The notes below the pieces were generated by a model. It saw only the letters and a program-made list of their open reading frames with translations. It had not been told where the DNA came from and ran no database searches. From positions 1-42,771 of IMG/VR virus record IMGVR_UViG_3300025413_000053: a stretch of 42,771 bases of DNA; one strand, written 5' to 3'. The DNA is from a virus. This document shows, one piece after another, positions 23,001-31,700 of the stretch (positions are counted from its first letter, which is position 1; each line of letters begins with the position of its first letter). The position numbers and the translations under genes are program-made.

Positions 23001-23378
23001 ATTCAGAGCACTCGCTGCTGCGTTAACAGAAGCAAAATTGCCATTCTTATCGCCGATTGTTATATCATCAATAGTTGATTCAAAATCTTGTGTAAGTACT
23101 CGTACTGCTCCAGCTCCAGCATCTATTCCTTCAAGACCGATATTGGCAATACTTGCGTATAATCCGTTTGTGTGATCGAGAAGATGAACAGCTCCAATAT
23201 CTACATTACCAGCTGTAATAGAAACAACAAGATCGCTAAGATTTGTAATATAAGAAGCCTTAGCAAAGATTGGACGACCTTGATCGTTTGCAATAGGAAT
23301 ATAGGAATAAGTTTCGGCAATACCGAAACTATAAGGATCATAACCACCAGAGCTTAAATTAGGAACGAGAACAGCCAT
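20073..23378 (-). CDS. Long tail fibre with coiled-coil stalk
   Basis: 1101 aa. The N-terminus (FGIAETYSYI, NDQGRPIFAKASY, residues 18-43) is shared with the 13434 protein and probably docks to the virion. A 'NPVTAV' repeat zone (~130-190) precedes a stalk at ~205-560 made of about 17 repeats of a 20-residue unit (TNTLLNSLTANVATAVNQ.), which is heptad-like and probably a trimeric coiled coil. The C-terminal ~500 residues (WWYQASVDKDGDLRFTE, RRYFKHRPGVGHQVFF, DGMFFELSG, RRTLADGTLVEDR) form a globular beta-rich module like those on large-phage fibres. It follows the small terminase gene on the same strand. Confidence 0.75.
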   Translation of the reverse strand: MAVLVPNLSSGGYDPYSFGIAETYSYIPIANDQGRPIFAKASYITNLSDLVVSITAGNVDIGAVHLLDHTNGLYASIANIGLEGIDAGAGAVRVLTQDFESTIDDITIGDKNGNFASVNAAASALNVYNVNPVTAVQVLNPVSAVSITNQLTGITILNPVTAIEIANDSGSPIPVSGSLSATIFNPVTAVTVNNLSTYIGSLTSTIATANNQIVTNTLLNTLTANNATSVNQTVTNTLLNTLSTQGATEISLATAGNTLLNSLTASQATEITLQKSLTANNATSANQLVTNTLLNSLTANVATASNQNATNSLLNSLTANNATSVNQLNTNSLLNSLTANVATSVNQVNTNTLLNTLTANVATAVNQVNTNTLLNSLTSSVATATNQTVTNTLLNTLTANVATAANQNTTNTLLNALTANVATATNQTVTNTLLNSLTASETTLVTLTKVLTSNNATAVNQVATNTLLNSLTANVATAVNQTVTNTLLNSLTANVATANNQVTTNTLLNSVTANQATALNQASTNTLLNSLTSNVATSINQVTTNTLLNTLSTELQTSNTLLNTISAYTYAGTVSSSPRFVDIVPNTNASPILTKYADSLQLDPLGRLRTANTTNQWWYQASVDKDGDLRFTEQFTALSAQSVYVPGIAAITLTPGLSSTGSAIRQTRRYFKHRPGVGHQVFFTLNWSGAQTSVVKRMGQYDSTDGMFFELSGTSFNVVVRRTLADGTLVEDRTNSANFSNDKLDGTGPSGLNFFTPAVTAVNLSAVSVTTVTQTNYPNVYNVVFDTNGVDLTSTYKVGSKISVSGASNNLYNGIAFVAGTSSTQLTGTYTINPGTLPSGRTISTSQTPWNMEWTFWFDYIGGRTSRVRFVIASPSQGPVLLHTYSSGGTLGTQFVNDTASPLRYEIFNTQTQTVLPILTLGAEAIDIEAEASQNPNFTSAFNNTGVVFNKTTGTERPLIGVGLRAGQPYQRGDIQFQTINFTENGNNLNNAVNPYPTYYWRLVLNPTITGTITATNVGKASQSNTYAANATLSGGQQLYSGYFAGGVGAIEVPTSLNFLNMGTNVTNTTPDIVVLCATLIGDAPQNNSTLFAGVNFIEAL
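21690..22770 (-). repeat. 60-bp coding repeats of the fibre stalk
   Basis: About 17 degenerate 60-bp units encoding TNTLLN(S/T)LTANVAT..NQ. They are more diverged than the 45-bp repeats of the other fibre. Confidence 0.7.
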
Positions 23379-23388
23379 AATCTATTAT

Positions 23389-23856
23389 TTAAGCATTTTC
23401 TATCTCTATAACGTCAGAATTGCCGAATAGTTTCTTCATAATATCTTCTCTTGAGGCTACTAAAACATTCATATTGTTTGTGACACTATTGCTTCCTTTA
23501 AGTTGAGCTATTTCCTTTTTAGCTTCAATGTCCATCCTTTTCATCTTTTCATCTCTATCTGCCTTCTTGTCTATGAGAGTGGATTTGTGTAGAGTATCAA
23601 TAAGCTTTGAAGTTGCTGACATGACTTCAGCAAGTGCAGCAACATCATCAGGATTTTGATTTTGAACTACATACGATGACATATCCTGAGCAGTACCAAC
23701 ACCGACATCAATAAGAGCCTTTGATTGTTTAAGAACGTATTGCTTTAAAGAATCTTCTGTCAATTCATCTTCTTGAAATCTAGCTCTATCAGTGTTTGGT
23801 GCAGGAAGCTTAAACGAAGACAGCTCGTCTATCAGTGTACTAATATCATCACTCAT
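23389..23856 (-). CDS. Small terminase subunit, gp16-like (candidate)
   Basis: 155 aa, near the 164 aa of T4 gp16. The central part is helical (LKQYVLKQSKALIDVGVGT, DVAALAEVMSATSKLIDTLHK), as in gp16 family members, where it forms the coiled oligomerisation core. The C-terminal NNMNVLVASREDIMKKL resembles the gp16 tail (NIQNATVFMGSPTELMDEI). gp16 regulates the gp17 packaging motor at pac sites. No large terminase is in the window. It could instead be another oligomeric helical phage protein. Confidence 0.55.
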   Translation of the reverse strand: MSDDISTLIDELSSFKLPAPNTDRARFQEDELTEDSLKQYVLKQSKALIDVGVGTAQDMSSYVVQNQNPDDVAALAEVMSATSKLIDTLHKSTLIDKKADRDEKMKRMDIEAKKEIAQLKGSNSVTNNMNVLVASREDIMKKLFGNSDVIEIENA

Positions 23857-23910
23857 TTAAAGTAATTAAGCCTTGTTGATCTTTTTGTGCACTGTAGTAA
23901 GTTCTTCTAT

Positions 23911-24090
23911 ATGTCTATTATAGTGCAAACAAGTAGTGGAACCTTTGTTGTTCCGAATGAAAAAGAAGCAGCTCTTGTGTCATGGCTTCAGCAAAATGCT
24001 GCCTTAGTTGGTCAAAACGTTGTGAGAGAGCAAACATCAAATCCTCACATCCGCCAGTTGATTTCAGAAGACAAAGGGAGAGAGTTTTAA
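23911..24090 (+). CDS. Small protein upstream of dUTPase
   Basis: 59 aa from ATG 23911; a GTG start at 23887 would add 8 residues. A beta strand pair (SIIVQTSSGTFVVPN) is followed by a helix (EKEAALVSWLQQNAAL). It ends 1 nt before the dUTPase ATG, implying an operon with dut and the clamp loader. No family recognised. Confidence 0.6.
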   Translation: MSIIVQTSSGTFVVPNEKEAALVSWLQQNAALVGQNVVREQTSNPHIRQLISEDKGREF

Positions 24091-24091
24091 T

Positions 24092-24571
24092 ATGCAATTC
24101 GACGAACTAGTTAAAATTAAATTTGTAAAGACTCATCCTGATGCTAAGCTTCCAACAAAAGCTCATGCAGGAGATAATTGTTATGATCTTCATTGCTGCG
24201 AACGAACAGTAGTTCCAGCTTCAAAGGTTGTAGATGGAGTTTTTAAAGTAGGTCAGGCTCTCATTCCTGTAGGTTTGACTGTGGCTTATATTACTCCAGG
24301 ATTTGGCTTTGCTACTAAGAACAAGTCTGGTCTCTCATTTAAGCATCTTCTTCAACGAGTTGCTGGAGAGATGGATAATGGCTATAGAGGGGATGTGGGA
24401 GTTAAGCTTCTCAACTTCTCTGATAAGGACTACACGTTTGAAGTAGGAGATAAGGTCACTCAGTTTAAGATTGAAAAGATCTATCATACTGAGATCTCTT
24501 TTGCAAATGAAGTTGAAGAGGCTGTCGATGCACGTGGCGAAGGTGGATTTGGTTCTAGTGGAAAGCAATAA
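24092..24571 (+). CDS. dut: Trimeric dUTPase
   Basis: 159 aa, usual length. All five motifs are visible: AHAGDNCYDL (24-33), KSGLS (78-82, Lys replacing the usual Arg of RSG), GEMDNGYRGDV (92-102, catalytic Asp 95), GDKVTQFKIEKI (119-130) and the Gly-rich GEGGFGSSG at the end. It hydrolyses dUTP to dUMP and PPi, keeping uracil out of phage DNA and feeding dTMP synthesis. The stop overlaps the clamp-loader ATG (TAATG), so the two are coupled. Confidence 0.93.
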   Translation: MQFDELVKIKFVKTHPDAKLPTKAHAGDNCYDLHCCERTVVPASKVVDGVFKVGQALIPVGLTVAYITPGFGFATKNKSGLSFKHLLQRVAGEMDNGYRGDVGVKLLNFSDKDYTFEVGDKVTQFKIEKIYHTEISFANEVEEAVDARGEGGFGSSGKQ

Positions 24572-25506
24572 TGGATTTTAATCATCTATGGTGCGAAAAG
24601 TATCGTCCTAATAGTTTAGATACTATAGTCCTTTCTAAGGAAGATAGAGAACTATTTGAGTCGTTGCAGAGTAAGCAAGAGATTCCTCATCTCTTGTTTG
24701 CTGGCATTCAAGGTACTGGCAAGACTTCTCTTGCAAAGATTCTTGTTAACAAGAGTTTAGATTGTCAGTATCTATACATTAACGCATCAGATGAGAATGG
24801 TATTGATTCCGTGAGAGGAAAGATCATGGGCTTTGCTAAGACAAAGTCTTTTGATGGAAAGATTAAAGTCATTCTTCTTGATGAAGCTGATGCTCTCACA
24901 CTTGAAGGTCAGAAGGCTTTGAGAAATGTAATGGAAGAGTTTGCTTCAAACACCCGTTTCATACTTACGTGCAACTACCTTTTTAAGGTTATTCCTCCTC
25001 TTCAGTCTCGTTGCCAGATAGTCAACCTTATTCCCCCCATCGAAGGGGTTGTGCAGCGTGTAGTCGAAATCCTCAAGAAAGAAGAAGTAACAATACCTCA
25101 GGAACAAAAACCATTGTTGCTTGAACATATTCGTAAAAATTTACCCGATCTTCGTCGTATAGTGAACGATGTACAAAAGTACTCTGTAACTGGTACTCTT
25201 CAGATTAGAAATGAAGTCTCTACAGAATTTGCAGAAAGTATTCTCAAAGACATAATAGAAAACAAGGATCTTATGACAATAAGAAAGTATATCATTGAAA
25301 ACGAAAAGCAGTTTTCTAATGACTATCGAAATCTCTTGAAGGAGATATTCGAGGCAGTATTTAAATCTGATATTGCTCACGATTGTAAGACAAACTCTCT
25401 ACTGGTGATTGCTGAAGGATTATATCAAGACAGCATAATCGTCGATAAAGAAATTGGTTGTTTTGCAGTAATACTTAAGCTTTCAAGGGCTATTTTACAA
25501 CGTTGA
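24571..25506 (+). CDS. Sliding-clamp loader large subunit, gp44-like AAA+ ATPase
   Basis: 311 aa (T4 gp44 is 319 aa). Family features are WCEKYRP at the N-terminus, Walker A GIQGTGKT (45-52), Walker B with DEAD (104-107), sensor 1 ILTCN (131-135) and the SRC arginine-finger motif (146-148). It loads the clamp that in T4 also links replication to late transcription. No gp62 or clamp gene is in the window. Its last 12 bp overlap the convergent hub gene on the minus strand. Confidence 0.92.
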   Translation: MDFNHLWCEKYRPNSLDTIVLSKEDRELFESLQSKQEIPHLLFAGIQGTGKTSLAKILVNKSLDCQYLYINASDENGIDSVRGKIMGFAKTKSFDGKIKVILLDEADALTLEGQKALRNVMEEFASNTRFILTCNYLFKVIPPLQSRCQIVNLIPPIEGVVQRVVEILKKEEVTIPQEQKPLLLEHIRKNLPDLRRIVNDVQKYSVTGTLQIRNEVSTEFAESILKDIIENKDLMTIRKYIIENEKQFSNDYRNLLKEIFEAVFKSDIAHDCKTNSLLVIAEGLYQDSIIVDKEIGCFAVILKLSRAILQR

Positions 25507-27327
25507 ACCAAACGCTACGGAAGGAGCTGAGAATCTATGAAGCTTGATAGCATAGATTTGATTAACATATGCTCCTGCTTCAAATATGTGGTCTACTTTA
25601 ACGACAAAGTATTGTCCGTATAGTTTATTATTAAAATCGTTGTCTTCGGAACCACCAGCTTTATCAATACCGATGAATGTTCCAGACTTTCTTAAAGAAA
25701 GTCCAAGAGTCTTAAAGCATATACATGCATTTTGAAACACACCAGTATTAATAAGATTTAGTATACCATTTTTTTGTCTAGTCAAAGGACTATCTCCGTT
25801 TAAAGAAAATACAGGAAATAGATTTAATGATTTTTTTGTACTGTGTAGTGTAGGAAGAAACAATTGCTTAGAATCTCCTGTTTTATATAAATGATCAATA
25901 TACGCTGTAGCAATCGTGTTTTTAGCTGTAACGACATCATTGTTAGTAAACTGAGCATTAAACGTTCTGGTACCAATATTAACTGAATATACAGGGGAAG
26001 TAACTAAAGCTGTACTGTTGATATCTGCAGACATATCAACAAAACTAAAACTAACAATTTGACCGTATTTAGCTGTTTTTAAATCAACCGCATCATTGTT
26101 TGTGTTCTGCGAAAAAGGAGCTTTATACATCATACTAGTGGCTGGAGGTTTTTCGTCAGTTTGTGAAGTAGTAAAAAAGTGTTCAAGCTGTAAAGGTCCA
26201 GGAGAAGATTTATCATTTCCAGCTTTTTCAAAGAATTTAGAAAGAGGAGTAAGGCAGATTTGTTCGACATCTCCAGATGTTAAAGCTCTGTTTGTATGAA
26301 GCAAACACAAATCATTTATTCCTTGACCTATTGTAGTAGATCCAACATGGTGAGAATAGATATACTGTACATCATCGTTTGCATTCCAGTCAGCTGGAGA
26401 TGTGTAAAAGATTTTACTTGCTCCTTTGTCCCACGTATCTGGACTGTTTGATACAGCAAACTTTGGACAACCTGTTTTAAGAGTTGAGTCTGCTAAACCT
26501 TTGTTGAACACTTCGTTGAGTGCTTCTCCAGTAAACAACACTCTTGGAGTACCAGAAGCTCCATTATAACCATTATCTAAAGATTCATCTACTACAGCAC
26601 TCTTACTCAAAGCAGTAGAGTATTCAAGATTTGTAGTACGCAAGATTTGATATCTTACATCTCTGAAGTACATCTTGACACACTTCATGTATGACGACAA
26701 AGGTCCAGTTATGCCTGGTACTTTACCTGTAAAATCTTCTACTTCGTATATTGAAAATAGATACGACAAATACCATTTCGGATCGTTAGGATTAACATTT
26801 ATTTGTCCTTCGGTTGCGCTTTTATTTCCACCAGCTGTACTAGCCGTTTTTGGAACCATGCCGACTCTCAACAAATCATAACCATCTCCTCTGAATTGAT
26901 AGCTATTCAAAGCTACTCCGTTTTGTGCTGCTGCGCTTGTAATAGTATCAGCTGGATTGCCAGTCTTTGTTGCTTCAAACTTTGGAGCATTTTCAGGCAA
27001 ATACATAATAGAAATGCTACCATCTGCAACCCAGTCGTTGACAGTATCTGATATGTTTAAGTTTAAAACTGCAGAAGGATTAATAAAATATCTCTTCGTG
27101 TTATCATCGTTTGGTAATACTCCACTATTATCTAAATACAAATCGACATCGTAAAATAATTCATTGTATTTTTGTTGAAAATATCTACCTGAAGCAAATG
27201 TCCCTCCAAAGTTTTGAGCTTGTTCACTTTCTGTATTTGCTATAAGATCAGCAATAGATTGTCCCTTTGTAGAACCTGAAATCGTATCATTGAAAGGACT
27301 GTTTGCAAGAGCATTAAAGTCGAACAT
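25495..27327 (-). CDS. Baseplate hub protein, gp27-like (candidate)
   Basis: 610 aa. The C-terminal strands (NACICFKTLGLSLRKSGTF, YGQYFVVKVDHIFEAGAYVN, IYAIKLHRF) fit the gp27/gpD-type hub fold, where the protein forms the central trimer cap beneath the tail tube. The N-terminal half is mostly beta with long Asn/Ser-rich loops. It lies at the end of the tail operon, 2 nt after the gp53-like gene. Sequence similarity to T4 gp27 is not obvious, so the name rests on fold-like motifs and position. Confidence 0.5.
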   Translation of the reverse strand: MFDFNALANSPFNDTISGSTKGQSIADLIANTESEQAQNFGGTFASGRYFQQKYNELFYDVDLYLDNSGVLPNDDNTKRYFINPSAVLNLNISDTVNDWVADGSISIMYLPENAPKFEATKTGNPADTITSAAAQNGVALNSYQFRGDGYDLLRVGMVPKTASTAGGNKSATEGQINVNPNDPKWYLSYLFSIYEVEDFTGKVPGITGPLSSYMKCVKMYFRDVRYQILRTTNLEYSTALSKSAVVDESLDNGYNGASGTPRVLFTGEALNEVFNKGLADSTLKTGCPKFAVSNSPDTWDKGASKIFYTSPADWNANDDVQYIYSHHVGSTTIGQGINDLCLLHTNRALTSGDVEQICLTPLSKFFEKAGNDKSSPGPLQLEHFFTTSQTDEKPPATSMMYKAPFSQNTNNDAVDLKTAKYGQIVSFSFVDMSADINSTALVTSPVYSVNIGTRTFNAQFTNNDVVTAKNTIATAYIDHLYKTGDSKQLFLPTLHSTKKSLNLFPVFSLNGDSPLTRQKNGILNLINTGVFQNACICFKTLGLSLRKSGTFIGIDKAGGSEDNDFNNKLYGQYFVVKVDHIFEAGAYVNQIYAIKLHRFSAPSVAFGSTL

Positions 27328-27328
27328 A

Positions 27329-27676
27329 TTATTGCTTGTTTATTTGCGTTAAAACTTCTCTTACGATGTCTATTGTAGGAATGTTGATACTTGTTCCTGG
27401 AACTATATCAGCTGTAGGATCTTGAATATTGTTAGCAAGAAGTATTATCCACCAAAGATTTGGAGTACTGTATGCTTTATATGAAATATATGGCCATGTA
27501 TCCTGATACTCGACTGTGTAATTTTTAAAAAAGGTTGAAGGAAGATTAGATGGAAATGAAATCGTTTGAAGTAGATTGTAATAATACATACCATCAGCAT
27601 CAGTATAAACATTGAAAATAGTTTCCATATTTTCTAGTGTAAGCTTAGGTAGTGCTGATATTTGATTTTGTTTCAT
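27329..27676 (-). CDS. Baseplate wedge protein, gp53-like (LysM-type)
   Basis: 115 aa. Residues ~53-105 (YTVEYQDTWPYISYKAYS, NLWWIILLANNIQDP, PGTSINIPT) match the LysM-like half of gp53 (DxWxxISxKxYG...WWxIxxxNxIxxP...G). In T4, gp53 clamps neighbouring wedges to the hub. The protein is shorter than T4 gp53 (196 aa), lacking most of the N-terminal half. Position in the baseplate operon agrees. Confidence 0.7.
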   Translation of the reverse strand: MKQNQISALPKLTLENMETIFNVYTDADGMYYYNLLQTISFPSNLPSTFFKNYTVEYQDTWPYISYKAYSTPNLWWIILLANNIQDPTADIVPGTSINIPTIDIVREVLTQINKQ

Positions 27677-27692
27677 TAGTGAAAATAGTTTG

Positions 27693-28745
27693 TTATTTTA
27701 CGGTAACTCTACCAGCTGCCTGTCCAGTAAGTACTGCTTGAAATTGGTTTAAACTAGGCATTACCATTTCTTGTAGTGTAATGCTAATTTGATAAGCATC
27801 TGGCACGAGATAATTTTCATAAGCACGTATGTTACCTAAATTTGTTACTTCAAACTTAGTTACACAAGCAGCATGACAATAATATTGACCAGGAATATAA
27901 ATTCTATAATATACAGGAGGCATTCCAGTAACAAAGTCTCTTTTGAGGAAAAGATTTTGACTTGCAAAGATATACCAGAAGTCTCTATTCTTTGTCCAGT
28001 CTTGAGGTTTTATAGTATTATAAAGAGGAAACTCAATTGTAATTGATCTGTCACTGTGTTCTTTAAATTGACTAGGTCTATCTACAGCTCCAACTACTGG
28101 AGATGAAAGCTTTAATGCCATTCCTCCAGCATCTGCTGCTAAAGTACCAGCTGCAACAGCACCGCTAGCAATAGTTGAAACAACATTTCCTACCCTTCCT
28201 CCTATTCCTTTTCCTGCACGAGATAGACCACCCATAACAGATTTTAAACCTTCACCAATTCCGTCAACTTTTTGCCATTGAGGCGTACTCAATTCAAATT
28301 GAGATTTAGAAAAGTATGGAAGTCTATAAGTCCAGCCTGTTGGATTATCTGGCCAGATGTCATCATACACTTGAAGCATACTTTTAGTAGGGGCACTACC
28401 TAAGTTTTTTACCAAGTCTTTATACCCCTGAGCATAAAAACTTATATTTCTACGTAAGGTACTTTCGTCAGTTCTTTGTTCTTTTAAAATAATATAAGGA
28501 ACGTCATCTCTATTATCAACTTTTGAAAGAGTCCACGGAAACTTTTCAACAACATCAACACCTTGTGGACTTTGAGCACTATCAAAAACGTTAGGAAGAC
28601 TTCCTTGATTTTCAGCAATACCACCCATTGGCGTAGCTTTATGACCTCCAACACTTCCAATTCGAGCAGAACTATTAGGTGAAGATTTTGAAGCCTGAGC
28701 TTTTTCTTGTGTAAAATAATGGGATTGTCCTTGAGGTTCAGCCAT
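27693..28745 (-). CDS. Baseplate tail-tube protein, gp48-like
   Basis: 350 aa, as T4 gp48 (364 aa). The Ser/Gly-rich N-terminus, a small hydrophobic linker (~170-215), and the C-terminal YYRIYIPGQYYCHAACVTKFEVTNL plus PDAYQISITLQEMV segments parallel gp48 (CQIQSIRFDKTPNG, STFTLEITMREII). gp48 forms the first ring linking hub to tube. It is preceded by a weak late-type box (AATATATA, 28751-28758) 5 nt from the ATG and lies next to the tape measure, as in T4. Confidence 0.65.
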   Translation of the reverse strand: MAEPQGQSHYFTQEKAQASKSSPNSSARIGSVGGHKATPMGGIAENQGSLPNVFDSAQSPQGVDVVEKFPWTLSKVDNRDDVPYIILKEQRTDESTLRRNISFYAQGYKDLVKNLGSAPTKSMLQVYDDIWPDNPTGWTYRLPYFSKSQFELSTPQWQKVDGIGEGLKSVMGGLSRAGKGIGGRVGNVVSTIASGAVAAGTLAADAGGMALKLSSPVVGAVDRPSQFKEHSDRSITIEFPLYNTIKPQDWTKNRDFWYIFASQNLFLKRDFVTGMPPVYYRIYIPGQYYCHAACVTKFEVTNLGNIRAYENYLVPDAYQISITLQEMVMPSLNQFQAVLTGQAAGRVTVK

Positions 28746-28769
28746 AGTGTTATATATTATTTAAAAGGT

Positions 28770-31700
28770 TTATCGTAAAAGACCGGTATTCATTGTAGCA
28801 GGTGCTAAATAAGAGTTTGCCATAAAAGATCTAAAGTCTCTTATACTCGAATCTCCCATATTTGCTGCATCTGATGAAGTTATAGACAAACCTCCATTAC
28901 TTTGGTTGTTTATAACGGTTGTATCCCCTTTGTTGCCAGCTGCGGATACACCAAGTACTTCTAAAGCTTTTGCTAGTCTATTAAACCCTGTTACAAGGTT
29001 GTTTATATTTGTTGTTTGAGTATCAGAGTTTTGTGCAATCTTATCAAGATATTTGATAGACTCATCGGACGTTCCAACTGCTTGTGGAGTCACAGCAGGT
29101 GCTTCAGATTCTGCTGGTGCTACACTTGCTACTGGTGTACTCTCGTCTGATTCAACTTCAGGCTGAGCAGTTTGTTCTACAGACGGACTTTGAGCATTGT
29201 CTCCTTCAACAGTTGAAGGTGTAGCATTTTCGTCTTTAGCTGCATCTTCAGGTGCAGTTTCTGGCTTTGCAGCATCATTTAGCTTAGCTGTTGTGAGAGC
29301 TCCAGTAGGAGCAGCAGCTTTCGCTTCGGCTTTAGGTGTTACTGTAGAATTTGCATCGTCTTGTTTAGTATTTTCGCTATCAAGAGTAGTAGTTAAATCT
29401 TTAGGTAGAATTTTACTAAAGACATATTTGATGCCAGAATTTAAACTCTTCCACCATTCTTTTACTTTAGAGAATATAGAATCAGTGAGGTGTTTGAACA
29501 TATCTCCAAGCTTGAATGCGTTTTGTTTACCTTGTTTTACGAGGCCAGTTGATTCCGTATCTCCTAGTATTTCTCCAATAATATCAAACAAAGGATTTAC
29601 ATACATTAATTGCTTGAGACCTTTCATCCAACGACCTGCTTTAAATTCGTCAAATGCCTTAAAGAGAGGACCGATAATAGGCATCTTTCTGACATTATCC
29701 GTAAATTTCTTTGATAACCATTTGCCTAAATCTTTAACCCAACCTAATATCATTCCACCTTTACTCTTGCCACCACCAGAAGGAGTACCGCCTGCCTTAT
29801 AGTCAAGGAAAGCATTTAAACCGTCGATTGCATATGATATGAAAGAAGCTCCTGGAATTGGAAGTGCACTAACGATTGCAGATATTATTTCAAGTCCTCC
29901 ACCAACAATATCTCCCTGCATAAAGCGAGAAACAGCAAAACCTATACTAATCAGAGATCCCACAAACGGAACACCTTCTAGAGATTTTAATAAACCTCCA
30001 ACGACTCTTCCAAAAGTGCCTCTCAGCAATTTAGCTCCTACTTTAAGAGTTTCTTTTCCAGCTTGTTTTCCAAAGATGCCGCCAATAATTTTACCAAAAC
30101 TCTTAATAAGCTTTCTTGGTATACCAATAAGACCGTCTACAATTTTTACACCATACTTTTCTACAACTTTTCCAAACCAGCTTTCACCAGTAAGAAGAAC
30201 TTTAGATATAATTTTTGCGGCACCTTTGAAAGGTCCGTCTGTTTCAAGACCATATAAGAGAGCAGCTATACCAGCAAAACTTTGAAGAAATCTTAAACCC
30301 GTTTTCAAAGCTGATCTTAAAGCAGGACCTTTGAGAAATTTAAACAATGATGTTAAACCAGGTCCAACCATACCTTCATCAGATTTATCTCCACTACCTT
30401 TTAAAGCATCAGCTAAACTCTTCTTAAGAATTTCAGGAAGATGTTTTTGAATTTCTTCAAAACCGTGTTGAGTAAACCCATCAAACTTTACAAGCTGACT
30501 TTTATCGTTTTTAGTTTCAATGAAAGAAGTAGGTTTAGCTGCGATTTGAGCTTCTTTGTCTCTTTCTTCTTTCTTCTCTCTTTCAGGCTCGCTTTCTGCA
30601 TTACGCTTGTTTGCTTCTTCAAGCTTCTTGGCTAAGAATTCAAACGGACCTTTAAGCATTTCACCAAAACTCTTTTTCTCTTTTGGTTCTTTGTCTTTCT
30701 TGGTATCGGTATCTTCAGCTTTACGTTTAAATCTATTAAAGATTCCAGTCATCATTGACAACTTAGAATCAAACATTTCTTTGAGACCTTTAAGAGGACT
30801 CTCTTTTGCTTCAGGCTTTGCAGTATCTTTCTTTTCTTCAGACTTGCGTTGAAATCTTTGAAAGATGCCTGTCATCATTGATAACTTAGAGTTAAACAAT
30901 TCTCTTAAGCCTTTAAGAGGACTTTCTTTTACTTCAGCTTTAACCTCTTGCTTTTTATCTTCTTTTGGTTGCTTGAGCTTATTAAAATAGTTTTTTATAG
31001 AATTTAACTTCTCTTCAAACATTCCCTTCAATCCTTCAAGAGGCTTTTGATTTCTAAGAGATTGAATCCATGCGCCAACTGGACTAAAAGCGTTTGCTAT
31101 TGTATCTTTAAATCCTTGTTTAATAGACCTTCCAATAGATGTTAAAGACTGAACAGAAGATGCAAACTTGCTTACAATTTGCTTTTTAATGTCGTCAAAT
31201 GTCTTTGCTGGATTGAAATTCTTAAAAGGATTTTCGAATGTAGTAAGCTTTTGTTTCTCGAGTGTTCTGTATAATGTAGTAAAAGGACTAAGCACTTTAC
31301 CTATTCCAGCAGCAAGTCCTCTTTGAGCATTGTTGAACATTTCAAACGCTGAAACAACACCTTTATCAAAACTCTTTTTAATATCTCCTGCAATTATTCC
31401 AACAGCTGAAAATACAGTATCAAACTTTTTCTTTATGTCTGCTTGAAGTGTTGCGTTGAAAGTCTGTACACTTGTAAATACTGAAAGAACTTTATTGTAT
31501 ACAAGTTTGTCTAAACCTTTAAATGGATTTTCAAATTTAAATCTATTTAAAATGTCTTCCTTTTTAATATTTGCAAAAGGATTAGTAATAGTCGGCAGCT
31601 TGAAGTTCTTAAAAGGATTTTCCAACTTAGGAATTCGCTTTAATATTTCTTCTTTTAGTAGTCTAAAAGGAATCAAAGCTTCGCCTATTTCTTTAGCAAG

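Noticed and set aside
29197-30285. Long plus-strand reading frames opposite the tape measure
   Set aside because: They are mirror frames of a Lys/Ala-rich minus-strand gene, have no promoter box or plausible start context, and give low-complexity products.
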